Source: Isoetes taiwanensis (Eukaryota > Streptophyta > Lycopodiopsida > Isoetales > Isoetaceae). Taken from it: DNA of 64,000 bases. The notes below the pieces were generated by a model that worked only from the letters and a program-made list of their open reading frames with translations, did not search any database and was not told the origin of the DNA. The stretch spans positions 310,001-374,000 of the forward strand of contig JAJEKV010000268.1 in assembly GCA_021234155.1 (NCBI GenBank). The letters are read 5' to 3'. Made by a program: the position numbers and the translations under genes. Below are positions 11,113 through 22,699 of this stretch, piece after piece; the first letter of the stretch is position 1; every line of letters starts with the position of its first letter.

Positions 11113-11703
11113 TTGCTAGTTAGCAGGGTTGCTCTATCAGGTATTATATGTACCTGTGGTGTCTACTTAGCAAAGTTTCTTGGATTGCGTGGGGGAAGCA
11201 TTCCCTGTACCACTGGTTTGGTAGTGCTATTAGCAACAATGTTTCCTTCTTTGATTGGACCCCTTGCACCTTCTGGAGAAGGGTTAGCAATAATGTTGAT
11301 GCAGGTAAAGAATTTGAGTATAGATAAATAAAATACTAGTCATAAGTGACTTATCAATAGGTGGCTTGTACTTTCTATGTGTATTCTTTGCAAATGAGGG
11401 TGCAAATGGCAACATCAGATCGTAATTCAAACGGCTCCTTCTCTCTTTACGTTTTCCTTTATCAGTTATTGAGTTCATTTAGTTATTCTTCCGGGCATAG
11501 GCAAGTTCCTTGGATTTGAACAAAAGCAACTTCTATTAGCATCAAATGCCAGCGTTGGTGGTCCCACTACCTTCTTGGAATGGCTACAAGAAAAGGTTGG
11601 AGATCACTCGTTATTCCCGGTATCCTTGCCGGCATCTTTGGGATTGCTATTGCTACCTTTCTATCAATTGCTTTAGGGATATTTGATTACATATATGCAT
11701 TGT
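11113..11703 (+). pseudogene. DUF819 membrane protein fragment
   Basis: The first segment contains VYLAKFLGLRGGSIP, LVVLLATMFPSL and PLAPSGEGLAIMLMQ, a good match to DUF819 (YjcL-like) integral membrane proteins. Next comes a decayed segment with FFANEGANGNI, then LLLASNASVGGPTT and, after a frameshift near 11565, GMATRKGWRSLVIPGILAGI. The order is correct for the C-terminal half of the family, which in plants is a predicted plastid envelope or membrane protein of unknown transport role. At least two frameshifts, an in-frame stop and loss of the N-terminal half show this copy is dead. A GT follows MLMQ at about 11305, suggesting a copy of genomic, intron-bearing DNA. Confidence 0.75.
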
Positions 11704-12066
11704 ATGTTGATTCTTTTCTATTAAGTTTCTTTTGACGTAACAAGAATTTTCAAAGTCGAAACCGATTCCAAGATCTCCAAATTTTAGCATTTTATGATCT
11801 AGAAGCGCAAATTATTTTCTTAAGTCCCGTTTTTTTTTATGTTCAAGAAAGTATAGAAGCCATGTCATTTGTCTAGCTGATATTTTGGCTCTTAGAGCCC
11901 AAGCATTAGATCCACATATATTCTTTGTGATATGCCAGGAAATGATTTGGGGACTCTTAATGTTCTATTATTCCCAAAGGATGTCCTACTTTACAAGGTA
12001 TTGTACATATATATATTAGATTGATTTTTGCCTCAGCTACGCAACACTATAAACATTGTACCGGAG
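11704..12066. other. No recognisable gene
   Basis: AT-rich; nothing supported. Confidence 0.4.
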
Positions 12067-12197
12067 TATAACTACCTTAAATTGAATGCCTTCGCCAATT
12101 GAATTTTATTACAAGACGAGTTATGGCATACTCTTCTATAGAGTTCAACCATCTTAAATTGAATGCCTTCACCATTTGAATTTTCATACAAGAACGA
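12067..12197. repeat. Two-copy tandem repeat, period about 76 bp
   Basis: CTTAAATTGAATGCCTTC followed by a similar AATTGAATTTT...ACAAGA occurs near 12075 and 12151. Confidence 0.75.
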
Positions 12198-12429
12198 ACA
12201 TCATGATCTGCCAACATGTATGGTGGCACAGGAATGTGCGGCCTTGGGTGTCTGTATAGAATATACATGGTTTAACAAATGAGAGCATGCCATATGTTGT
12301 TATCTCTCTTGAAAACTGAGGCAAATAACAACCAACCTTGTAATACACACTATGTGGGAGTCTCGATGTACTAGTTGCAACTTGCATCTCCACTCACTTG
12401 GAATTGGGAAAATAAACAGTAAAGTACCA

Positions 12430-12546
12430 CAAGCAAACTTTGAGTTTTATGCGTTGAAGGCTAATGTTGACCTTGTAGTGGATTGCCCAAGCAAACTTTG
12501 AGTTTTATGCGTTGAAGGCTAATGTTGATCTTGTAGTGGGTTGCCC
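12430..12546. repeat. Two-copy tandem repeat, period about 57 bp
   Basis: AAGCAAACTTTGAGTTTTAT through GTTGA(C/T)CTTGTAGTG is repeated almost exactly. Confidence 0.85.
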
Positions 12547-12879
12547 AGGCAATTATTTCTTGATAGAGGAGAGGCCGTGTAGAACTATGTGAGACATGTA
12601 TTGCAATAACGGTTTTCATCACGCAGTGACTTATTTTTATTCGAGCACCCCATAAATGTCTCTCATTCAAACCGTCCAAAAAGTGAACAATAAGCATTGT
12701 GAAAAGATATGCTCCTGCACACAGGACAATTATTAAACTGTGACATCTTTTGTGCATTGGATTATTGGAATTCTAAGCCTGCTTACGGTGTGGTGATGCT
12801 CAATTTTTTACACTCTTGGTGTCACATTAATGCATCCAATTTTGTTTATGATGGCAAAGCCTCAAATGTATCAGTTATT

Positions 12880-12992
12880 CACAATTCTAGAAAATAGGCA
12901 AATAAGTATTTTTGCATGCAATATTGGACTGATACATTCACAATTCTAGAAAATAGAGAAACAAGTATTTTTGCATGCAATATTGGACTGGT
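12880..12992. repeat. Two-copy tandem repeat, period about 60 bp
   Basis: CACAATTCTAGAAAATAG followed by AAGTATTTTTGCATGCAATA is present twice in direct orientation. Confidence 0.85.
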
Positions 12993-13371
12993 AGAATTTA
13001 CATGTGGTTTATAGCTAAAATATGCTGCTACATGTAGTTTATAGTTAAATTATGCAACAACAGGAGTTTGACATGACACATATAAGCATTGTCAAAAATG
13101 AATGCCTAAATATAATTTTATATTAGGTTTTTTCAACAAACAAAAGGTTCTTAAGCTTTACTTTGTAAAACATGTTTACTTGCATCATATACGTGATATG
13201 TGTTTTACTTTGTAAAACGTGGTTCTAACAGGAGTTTGGCTCAATTGAAGAAACTTGAATGGAATGCTGCGTAAGTTACTACCTGTAGGTAGCAGACATA
13301 GCCTGCATTTAGTCGTAAGCATGCCTCTAAAATGTGCATTTGTTCTTTCCCCAACCCTGCATTTCCGCTAG

Positions 13372-13512
13372 TTTTTTTTTTAGCAAGGTTGCCTAACCCG
13401 AGGTGACCGATTTGCTGCGATTCTAGCTATGCCACTCGTCATGCCACGTCATTTTTTTTTTCATCTCAACCGTTAGATCTTCTAATTTATGAATCGAGAG
13501 CTAGGAAAAATA
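13372..13512. repeat. 150-bp dispersed repeat, copy 2
   Basis: Second copy of the 9111-9262 repeat, same orientation (TAGCAAGGTTGCCTAACCC ... TGCCACGTCA ... ATCTCAACCGTTAGAT). It shows both copies carry the poly-T start. Confidence 0.65.
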
Positions 13513-15048
13513 GAGAACCGAGGTAATTCCTTCGGCCGGTTGCAGCCCTAACCATTCCAACTCCAACAATATTTGGTACTGCTCATTCATCAGCAAATTC
13601 AGTTGTGCAATTCTTGGCCGTTCTTCATCGTTGCCTGAGCTGTGTAAGGAAAAGTGAATTGGGTATAATGGACATCGACCGGGGTGCTACACATGGGTCT
13701 CAAAAATCTTTAAAGTGCAAGCTTCTATTGAATCTTCACAAAGGTAGGCACCATTTGCTCTCAAATTACCTTCCTTCCTCAATTCCATGTTTGCAGATTT
13801 CATGTGTTTTTAGAGAAAAGCATCTCTTGTGCATCTTCTTTCTCACCTTTGCCTTATACTATTAAGCAACAGTCAGGAGGAAACATGCAATAGGGCAAAT
13901 TTCAAATCAGATTATGGAGCCATAAGCATATGTTACAGAGTTGACATAAATGCCAAATGGGAAATGCTGGGAGGTACCAATTACAATACATGCTATGCTG
14001 GTTTAGAAATTGTATACTTACTTGCAGTGGCATTTATGACTATCAACATCTTGTTTGAGCCGTGTTTTATATGGCAGCTTTAATTAGAGATTTGTGGCAA
14101 GTAAGTGAAGCTTGTTTGAGTCATTCCATAGCCACTTAGTGTGTCTACCTCCTGGACTGCAAGTTCTTTATGATATTGTGAATAAATTAATCTTGTCTGT
14201 AGAAATTTTATTAAGTTCTGATAAATTTTTCCATTTTATATAGATGGTAGCATTGTGGCAAAATATTATTGTGCACCATGAAGGTATGGTCATGTGGATG
14301 TAATTTGCATCTCCATTTAACACCATCTTGCATGATTTCATCCGCTTTTAAAATTTTCTCATACTCTTTATACGAGGCTCAAAAATTATGTGTTGACATT
14401 TGAAATTGTTTTTAGCCAATATGCACTTGGACATTTAAGACGATGCTAACTAAGAACTATACAGAAATCTTTCCTGTTTTAATTAAGAGTCATGCTGCAA
14501 GACCTGAAAGTCATTACAAGTTCCTGTTGTTTGGAGTCAAAGACTGCCATACATCACAGAGCCGTACCAATAGCAATATCTGAAACCCATGATTTGGCTG
14601 GTGCAGGTGCAACGTCTCCAGCCAAATACTTCGAAACATCCAGCTTTATGCTAGGATCTAATGTGACCTGTGTAACTGATAAGTTGAATCTCATTGCCAA
14701 CAAGAGCTTATTGCAAACAAATCTACATGAAGAAGAGCATTATGGAAATTTACCATGATTGCAAAGTTCCATGGCTCTTATGGATGATCGGCCCATAACT
14801 GCATGCTTATACTTCTGAATGTTTTTTTTCTGATTTAGCCTATAAAGTCGAATTTGAGAATATAGAAAAAGAGGTTGAGAATATTAAGCTCATGTGCCTC
14901 TAGATGTTTTTTTCTACTCAAATTATTCTGTAGTTTATTGGCAATCTTTTCACACAAAAAGAGAGCAGAAAGTTAGAGGAAAATGAGCACATGCTAACCT
15001 TGAGCTATCTAGATCTGTGTAAGAAAAGGTGCAGCCCTCTGCCATTTA
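13513..15048. other. No recognisable gene; short unassigned frames
   Basis: Frames of about 85-90 codons at 13605-13865, 13829-14083 and 14492-14758 lack any family motif I recognise. They could be decayed exons next to the receptor-like pseudogene, but nothing supports that. Confidence 0.35.
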
Positions 15049-15094
15049 AGCTCTTTTTGGCTGCCAAAACTCTTTTTGGCAGCCAAAAAGAGCT
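15049..15094. repeat. 46-bp perfect hairpin
   Basis: AGCTCTTTTTGGCTGCCAAA and its exact reverse complement are separated by a 3-4-base loop. It lies just before the LINE fragment. Confidence 0.85.
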
Positions 15095-15114
15095 TTGAAA
15101 ACAAGAGAGTCACA

Positions 15115-16093
15115 GGAGGTAAAAATGCATTGTATAGCATGTGGACAAGATGTCATAGGATCTCTCTTCAGAATTGGAGCCTACGATGAATGCTTTTTAG
15201 AACACTGGTTCTAACTGTGGTTTTATACGGTGTTCAAACATGGGGGCCGTCAATCTCGCCTTCTCTATGGCTAAAAGTAGAAAGTGTTTTGAAGATGTTT
15301 TTACAGGAAGAACTTGGGGGAAAGAAACAAATTCCATTTGCTATTCTATTAGCTGAAATAGGCATGCTTCCGCTTGAAGCTGAGGGATTGCATCAAACTC
15401 TTACCTACATCACCCGAGTCAGAACACTTGACAGATCCAAACTGCCAGTAGTAGCTACTGAAATCACTCAAGATAATGGCTGGATGAGAGAAGTTATTCA
15501 GTGGCTTCAACGATGGGGGATTGAAGAACAGGATTTGCCGGATACTGATGAAGGGATTAGGGATCTAGTCTAAGGGAAAGTTATAGAGAGGCTTTGGGAG
15601 ACAAAGGGGTCAAGGATGGAATTTTATAAGCGAGAGGTAAATCCCATGCTTGTATTTGCTGACCAGGATTACCTGCGTAAATCACATTCATTATGGATAA
15701 GAGGGACAATAGCGAGGTATAGAACAAGCTCACATTGCCTACATGTGGAGGTTGCTGTTGGAATGGTACTCCTAGATTGGAATGTTTATGCACATTATGT
15801 GATGAACATCAAGTTGAAGATGAAGCACATACCTTCTTAAGGTGCCCGAGATATTTGGAGATATTTGAAAATTCGGGATAGATATCAGATAGATACTTCA
15901 GATTTCTACACACTTTTACAGATAGCTCCAAATTCCTTGGGTAGATATTTTTTAGAAGTTGAACACCATAGATCCTTGCTGTTAAAATGTTATGTGTGAT
16001 GTATAGATTTTCCTTTTGGAAAACATCTGTTATTGCTGCTTCTTGTCCTTAAGGGCTTCATGAAGCATGATCTAATATATTATTATTATTATT
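15115..16093 (+). mobile_element. LINE 3' fragment with TTA tail
   Basis: The frame at 15190-15573 encodes VVLYGVQTWGPSISPS and LLAEIGMLPLEAEGL, matching the C-terminal part of the LINE RT at 58240-58500 (VILYGSPIWGPGLS; LLAEAGLLPLEVEAL). After a stop and frame changes it continues to a CTLCDE...EDEAHTFLRCP zinc-knuckle-like motif near 15790-15850. It ends in (TTA)6 at about 16077-16093. The larger LINE ends in the same tail type, so both belong to one family. Endonuclease and RT core are absent: a strongly 5'-truncated, dead copy. Confidence 0.75.
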
Positions 16094-16289
16094 TGTCTTG
16101 GCTAAAGATTCTCATGATGCTTTGTATTGTATGATGAGATCCTCAGCTATAACCAAGAAGTTGGTAAGTTGGTATTTCTGAAGAAGTTGAACTAAGTCTT
16201 GCAATTCTGGCTAGTGACAGGTCATAACAAGTGCTTGCAAACAATTTTTCATTTTCTCTCAATATGTCTGTTCACCTTTGAAGCACCTT

Positions 16290-18085
16290 CGTATTCATTT
16301 CGTAGCAATGCAGGATGCAGCTCAAAATTGGCAAGGTTAAAAACTTTGAAGGAGGGCCCTGCACTATTGCAGGCGCTTCTTTCTATGAAACTCATTGGCC
16401 TCACTGGCAACATCCATCGTGGTCAGAAAGGAGAATGGATTGGCTCAGCTTTTCATATTGTATACATGGCAAGGGGCCTTCGTGTAGTTGGCTACTGGAG
16501 CAATAATACTGGGTTTTCCATCGATACTCCAAAGGGTACTTCTGGCTATTCCGTAAATGCTTCCAATTTGAAGGATATTAGATAGCCTGGTGGAAAAGCA
16601 AAGGTGCGTCGGGGCTGGCTATTTTCGAAGAGAGAAAAGATATTGGTGATTGGTGTGCCACACAAGAATGGCTATATAAGGAGTTTGTTGATGCAACCCT
16701 AGGTTCAGACAATGCATTGGTGTTTCATGGTTTCTGTATTGATGTCTTTGAGGCTGCACTTTCATTACTCCCGTATACTCTTCCATATACTTTCCAGTTC
16801 TTTGGAAATGGAAATACAACCCCCAGTTATGATGAGCTAATAGCAAAGATTGTCAATAAGGTATCTTCTTCTTTTCTACTGAGCATTCAATTTGTGTTGT
16901 TATTATTAACTATGAAAGATAAATTAATTTGTCCTGCAATTCCTAAAGCACTTCCCTCATGTTTGCCAAGACATATGCTTTGCTAGTCATGGTTCAATGT
17001 GAATCCCCAGTTAGTATTAAGCTGTTGGATTAAACCTGCGCCTGTTCCATTTTTTTCCGTATTCACTTGGAAAAGGAAATGAATTTGAAAGTCTATGAGC
17101 TAAAATTTCTTCTTTGTTTGAATTTTGTTTAAATGTCCATGCAACTATTCATACACGCAAGGTGCAGGATTTTGATGCAGTAGTTGGAGACGTGGCCATG
17201 ACGACCAAGTGTACAAGGATGGTGGACTTTACACAACCTTATACAACCTCTGGAATGGTGGTGGTTGTACCATTAAGGAAATATGGCAGTGGTCATGCAT
17301 GGGCTTTTGCAAATTTGTTGGCGCGCCATTTCTTTGCAATGTGGCTTACAACTGGATGCTTTTTTTATTTTTACCGCAATTGTCATTTGGTTGTTGGAGC
17401 ATAAAAAAGAACCGTGATTTACGTGGGCTTAATCAAGAAACAAATTGTGTCTACTTTATGGTAACATTTTGTCACCATACAATTTTGTGCAGAAAATTTA
17501 ATTGGCTTTATATGCAAGAAAATTAGATATCTGATCAATATTACATCTCCTGTTCATGCAAGTTTAGCGTCTCAACTCTTTTTTCGCTCACCGTAAGTCC
17601 ATTATCATGCTGCACCATATTGAAAAGCTCTGTCATTCTTATTGTTTGCGATCTTTGAAGTCATATATTGTATTTGGATGTGGGAGGATATAAAAAGCAC
17701 ACTTGGGAGAGCAGTCTTAGTCATTTAGTTGTTTGTTGTGTTAATTATTACTTCTAGCTACACGGCTAGTTTGACATCAATATTAATGATTCAAAGAACG
17801 TGACCTCGATTCAAAACATAGCAGGATTGATAGCTAGTAATATACCTATAGGCTACCAGACGGGATCATTTGTTGAAGAGTATCTTTTATAGCTGAATGT
17901 TGCCCTGGATAGACTTGTGCCGTTAGGTTCACTGGCAGCCTATGCAGCAGCTCTAAAAAAGAGTCCAAAGAATGGAGGGGTTGGGGCAATTGTTGATGAG
18001 CTTCCTTATGTGCAGCTATTCCTATCTTCCAAATGCAAGTTTACAATGGCTGGCCAAGCCTTTACAAAAAGTGGCTAGTGATTTG
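16290..18085 (+). pseudogene. Glutamate-receptor-like (GLR) channel pseudogene
   Basis: Consecutive pieces follow plant GLR order. LKTLKEGPALLQALL and GLTGNI begin, then GLRVVGYWSNNTGFS ends the amino-terminal domain. DALVFHGFCIDVFEAAL with LPYTLPYTFQFFG follows, then DFDAVVGDVAMTT and VDFTQPYTTSGMVVVVP of the ligand-binding domain, AMWLTTGCFF of the first membrane segment, and in the second ligand-binding lobe IPIGYQTGSFVEEYL and [12 protein letters not shown]. Gaps between pieces have GT/AG borders (for example NK/GTATCT at about 16860, CAG before DFDAVV at 17168), so introns are retained. A TAG in place of Trp after NLKDI, a stop after EEYLL, stops near 17800-17840 and a frameshift near 17370 make it non-coding. 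GLRs are plasma-membrane cation channels in plant Ca2+ signalling. Confidence 0.82.
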
Positions 18086-18099
18086 TAAGTCTGCTTACT

Positions 18100-18548
18100 C
18101 TCATCTTAAATTTTTCTATTACTTGGGTCTGATTGACAAAGAACATGGAACTGGCATCCAAAAAAAAAAACAGAAAACAATAATCCTAGTCCTCACACGT
18201 CCTGAATAAAACAAGATAAGGAAAGAACGTATCTGGCAGATTTGCTGGAAGAAGACGCAGCTTTCATGTCTGATTCCTTGCTTACACAGGCACTTGCAAA
18301 TCGAGAATACGGGTTTGTCGGGCTGGAAATTGTATTATGGGATAGTAAGATCCTCTAAATACTATAAGAAGAAGGAGTAAGTAAGATTACAGTAAAGCAT
18401 ATGGAAATAACAAGAACAGTTGTAAAAATAGTGCTAAAAACTTACTAAAAAGAACCTCACTTTCTTCTTAGACAATAGCGGTCTTCGTCGACCAGGCGGC
18501 TGTCATAAGATTAAGTCGCTAAGCTGTTCGTTGGTCGATCGCCTAGTA
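18100..18548. other. No recognisable gene
   Basis: May contain decayed terminal GLR exons (a DLLEEDAAFMSD-like frame near 18238), but this is not convincing. Confidence 0.3.
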
Positions 18549-18605
18549 GGAACAGAAGAAACAAAGGACGGAAGAAACAAAGGACTGAAGAAACAAAGGA
18601 CTGAA
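18549..18605. repeat. 15-bp minisatellite GAAGAAACAAAGGAC
   Basis: About three and a half direct copies of GAAGAAACAAAGGAC(T/G). Confidence 0.8.
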
Positions 18606-18699
18606 TCAGTCCGGGTCGAGGAAGGGGAAGAGAGTGCATTTATTTCTGGCTGCACCCTCGAACCTCGAAAAAGTGCTTTAATGAATGTCTGGCACATGC

Positions 18700-19000
18700 A
18701 GGCCATGTCATGCATGACGTGGATGTGCGGACTGCTGACGTGGCCACGTCAGCAGCCGCTGAGGAAATGGCACGTGGCCATAAGAATATATTTAATATTG
18801 AAATGTTTTATATATTCAATGGCTTTAATGATATAGTTTTAATATTTTATGATTTTAATGTTATCTCAACATATATAAGGCAGTTCCAATTTCTGTTTGA
18901 TTGTAATATTTTTTCCCCAGCAAAAAGTTTGGGGGCGACACATGGATGACTTCTTAAAGCGGCGACACGTGTCCTTAAAACATAATAAATAAATATTAAA
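18700..19000. repeat. Diverged relative of the dispersed module
   Basis: CAACATATATAAGGCAGTTC then CAATTTCTGTTTGATTG (about 18868-18902) and two GCGACAC(A/G)(T) motifs downstream (about 18936 and 18960) mirror the order at 4361-4435 and 8714-8805. The palindromic core is absent. Confidence 0.4.
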
Positions 19001-19599
19001 AAAAAAAAAGCTGCGTCCCTTTCTTGGTCTGCAAGCAATCCGATAGGATTGCAATCCGGCCCTGCTCAACGGCATGGACTCATTCAAAGGCCCATCCTTC
19101 TGTTTCCACAAAGCCCGTGGAAAGGATCCGGACATTCTTCCTCTCCAAGAAATCCTTCCTCCGCAACAATCCTTCAGACCATCTTTGCCGTGATTTGCTT
19201 TTCTCAAGCTTATTCGGGCTAATCTTGAGAGAATTTGCGGCTGCTCTTTATTATGTGCATTCTCGCTTTATTTGCACATCCAGGAGCTCGCATGCAATCT
19301 ATCGCTCAACGGCCGGACATTGGTAATTTTCTCCGCTCTAGTTTAACGAGCTCACGGGTCATTTTGGGAGTCCGAGAAATGTGGGTTATTGTGTGCTGCC
19401 CGCAGATAATGCATCGCTGGAGATCATTCTTTGCCAAAGCGGAGCCACGCTTCTAATTTGATAAAGTGAACATTATTTCGACAAAAGAGGATTCTCGATT
19501 TTGTGGGGAATGCTTCCGCCGCTTTACTTCTCCCCTTTTGGGCTTGCTTCAGTTCGATGCCATCGCGAATCGGCATCCATTAAACCCTCGACGGTTTTG
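19001..19599. other. No recognisable gene; possible decayed upstream P450 sequence
   Basis: Several overlapping frames, none with a clear motif. GC content is somewhat higher than the neighbours. Confidence 0.3.
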
Positions 19600-19890
19600 T
19601 TGTGCATCTATTTATCCTTTGGAGCAACAAAGCACTTCGGTAATGACGAGGTAATTGCCCATCCAGAACCGCCTCGTGTTTTGGCACATTATACGAATGC
19701 TTGGTAATGATATGATTAGAAAGCGGTATGAGAGTAACTCGATCCATATGCAATGGGAAGATCGGAGAAAATATGGGGAGAGGATTGTTTGGAATTTAAA
19801 CCGGAGAGATGGATCGTAGATGGACAATTTGTGCCCGTGGATCCTTACAAATATCCAAAGATTCCAAGGTGTCCTAGAATCTTTTAGGGA
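19600..19890 (+). pseudogene. Cytochrome P450 (CYP86-clan-like) C-terminal fragment
   Basis: After a weak (L/I)YPL segment and an RVT-like strand comes MGRSEKIWGEDCLEFKPERW in one frame (about 19754-19813), followed by DGQFVPVDPYKYPKI. This is the PERF-region signature of CYP86-clan fatty-acid hydroxylases, just before the haem loop. The haem-binding FxxGPRxCLG block is not intact. The upstream K-helix (ExxR) is unreadable, and frames change near 19745. The piece is a dead gene fragment, not a processed full copy. Confidence 0.65.
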
Positions 19891-20927
19891 AGGAGATGGC
19901 CACTATACAAATGAAGTAGCGTGCCGGTATGTTATGAGCTGAGAGTTGCTATTCAAATATCCAAAAATCATGTAATATAGTTTATCACATGTTGGATAAG
20001 CATACTTCATATCTCATGTGTCCCTAATGCACAAGCCATTGTAGGCTAGGGCGGGATATATACTCGAATTGGTTGTCTTTGTGATATTTCATTACCTAGG
20101 TCTAAGTATCGCCCATCAAATATTATAGTCTTACTACCGTTTGGTTCTCAATTTGCTACCCCTGTTCTAACATTAAACCGATGGAAAGCTTAGAACATGC
20201 GATGAAACGGGGAGCTACAATCATAGCGTAGTATTTGGGCGGAGTGTGACTTGTGATGCGTATCATATGGTGATCCACATCTTGGACCGGACTCGGTGTT
20301 TCTTCATGTATACTTAAGAGCCTTGAAGATCTTTGGTGTTGCACCGGAGGAGGAGGTAGGTTCTCATGAGCGTAGCTTTTAGGTTGTTTTATAGAAATTA
20401 ACATCTTATAACTTAATTTTTCGGGGTAAACTACATCAATGCGCATGCAACTTCTCATCGTTGTAGGTGACCTTGCGAGATGTGAATGCAATAAAAAAGG
20501 TCTTTAAGGACACACAAGAAGTGAAAATCAATTCCACAAAGGTGACTTAAAATTTAAACAAGAAACTTTTAATCGTTCTTTTTTTTTGCCTTTTGAACCT
20601 CACAGTTTGGTTTTGCTAGTGCGATCTATGATAGGTCATTGTTTAGGAGTCATTTGAGGGCTAGAGGCAATAGCTACAATCAAGGCTATCTGGCTGGATG
20701 GGTCCATCCTACTATTAACCAATTCGTGAGTAAAATGCTTGTGTCAATAATAATAGAATCGTCTGAATTTGCTCAGTAAAATGCTTGTGTCAATAATAAT
20801 AGAATTGTCTGAATTTGTTCAGAATCCTGAGCCTGCTGTTACATTTGACACCGTTCCAAATGTGAAAAAACAACATGAAGTTCATGTTGGTAAGTTTTGT
20901 ATTTTATGCGAAGATTATAACTAGCTT
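19891..20927. other. No recognisable gene; small direct duplication at 20728-20820
   Basis: AGTAAAATGCTTGTGTCAAT with AATAGAAT(C/T)GTCTGAATTTG occurs twice in tandem. Nothing else is supported. Confidence 0.5.
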
Positions 20928-20998
20928 ACAAGAAATTTATCGCGGCGGCCAAGGCCGCCGCGAACATTTCTCTTCGCTCACTCACTTATTAGTTTGAA
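20928..20998. repeat. Palindromic dispersed module, copy 2 (inverted)
   Basis: CGCGGCGGCC-AA-GGCCGCCGCG at 20941-20962 is a perfect 10-bp-arm palindrome. It is flanked by ACAAGAAATTTAT on one side and CATTTCTCTTC, then CTCACTTATTAGTTTGA, on the other: the reverse complement of 8642-8715. Confidence 0.75.
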
Positions 20999-21464
20999 AC
21001 CTTATGCAAAGTTGGAATGCGTTCTACTTGCCAATGCTCAAAGTCCGTCAAACTTTTTGTAGAGCTTTTGTTTAGCTCATAAACTTTGCTTCACCTCGAT
21101 GGTAGTTGTTATTTTGATGCACCTTGATCGCATTTGTTGTTTTGTTGTGGTTTACATGGTATTGGATGGGTTGTGAAAATGGAGTATATGATATATGCAT
21201 GATTTGTTTTAAGCTACAACATTTTGAGAGAAAGTATTTTGGTTTTGCTACTTTATTTTAAGTTACAATATCTAAGAGAGTTCTAGTTTTTCTTTTGAAA
21301 CGTAGGTGCAAGTGAGGAAAAACGTCTTTAGCCATGTACACAAACATTTTATTAGATCCAATTGTTATCTCAAAATTCAAACTTAGTTCATCCATAGATA
21401 TTCTTATTAGAATTTCCAAACTTGACCTAGTCCTCTAGAAAGTCGCTCATTAGTTTAGAACTTC

Positions 21465-21756
21465 TATACAACACGAAGGCTAGTTCAGGGGTATGATGGT
21501 GAGAAAATGTTGTCAATCAAACATGCAAAATGATTTATAAACAAGGAGGCTAGTTCAAAGTTTATGGAGTGGAAATGTTGACAATGAAACATGCAAAATG
21601 ATTTGGATACGACATGGGGGCTAATTCATGGGTTATAATGGTGTGGAAATGTTGACAATTAAACATGCAACATGATTTGGATACAACAAGAAGGCTAGTT
21701 CAATGGTTATGATGGTATGAAAATATTGTCAATCAAACATGCAAAATTACTTGGAG
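21465..21756. repeat. Tandem repeat, period about 75 bp, four copies
   Basis: Units share AAGGCTAGTTCA (or a variant), a TATGATGGTGTGGAAATGTT-like core and CAATCAAACATGCAAAATGA. Divergence between units is visible, so it is older than the 4091 array. Confidence 0.75.
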
Positions 21757-21974
21757 TTCTAACCGCCATGCGGGGAATGTAGGACCATATGCCGCGGAAG
21801 CCACAATATGGTATTTGGGGAGCTATTTCGCGGGCTATGGCCTTCGCTGGTAAAGTGCATTGTTGCAAAGGCAATGCTTCATAGTTTAGTTTTTTTGCTT
21901 CTTATGGTGCTCTAGGTTTTGGTGCTTCTACCGGTTCACAACCAACAAAAGATTAGGAACTAGCAAAGTAGAAG

Positions 21975-22435
21975 TGTTGAAATATGGGGTTCTTGGCATG
22001 CACCCTTCGCAGCAGACCATGGTCACGGATGCAACAAGCACGCCACAAATGCTCAAGAATGACAAAACAAAGGGGGAGGAAACTCCAAGAACACAAACAG
22101 GGCACAAATGCCAAGAAATGAACAAAGTGGATCATATTGCCAAAATGAGGCGCTCCAAAACGTGAGCTGAAACCTCCACAAAATGAGGCGCTCCAAAACG
22201 TGAGCTAAAACCTTCACAAAATGAGGCGCTCCAAAACGTGAGCTAAAACCTTCACAAAAAATGAGGCGCTCCAAAACGTGAGCTAAAACCCTAACAATGA
22301 GGGGAAATGCTCTCTCTATATAGTGAGCAAACCCTAACCCTATATGATGACAACATGTGGCCATGTGCCACTAACATCTATGATGACATGTGGCCTATGC
22401 CACTAACGTCTATGACTTAGCCCAAGGGGCTAACA
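21975..22435 (-). repeat. 3' LTR (left copy)
   Basis: Begins TGTTGAAATATGGGGTTCTT and ends GGGGCTAACA. Includes a 38-bp subrepeat from 22143. Confidence 0.92.
22143..22290. repeat. 38-bp subrepeats inside the LTR, four copies
   Basis: AAAATGAGGCGCTCCAAAAC, then GTGAGCT(A/G)AAACC, repeats every 38 bp. The same array is in the other LTR at about 25296-25440. It lies where LTR promoter elements could be, but no function is shown. Confidence 0.88.
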
Positions 22436-22450
22436 CTCCCCCCCACCAAA
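22436..22450 (-). promoter_or_regulatory. Polypurine tract of the LTR element
   Basis: On the minus strand TGGTGGGGGGGAG directly abuts the LTR start TGTTAGCC, the expected plus-strand primer for reverse transcription. Confidence 0.8.
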
Positions 22451-22699
22451 CCTCACTATATGCAAACCTTTATAATATTAGGTTTGACATGTTTACAAAA
22501 ACGGAGGGGAAGTAACAAAAATATTTGCCAAAAAGTCTTCTTCGAGGTGTTGGTGACGAATTAGATCAAAAGAATGTTGATGCAGGTGTAGATCACATAG
22601 GGGCAATAAATAATGATGGCCATCCCTTATATCATGGGGAAGGCAATTGTAACCAATAGTGGCAAAAATACAACTTAAAATAATGATAGAGGGTCTTCA

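Noticed and set aside
22143-22290. Regular 38-bp repeats that could suggest a CRISPR array
   Set aside because: Units are directly adjacent without unique spacers, lie inside an LTR, and the genome is eukaryotic.
22325-22342. AAACCCTAACCCT, telomere-like
   Set aside because: Fewer than three units, present in both LTRs as ordinary element sequence.
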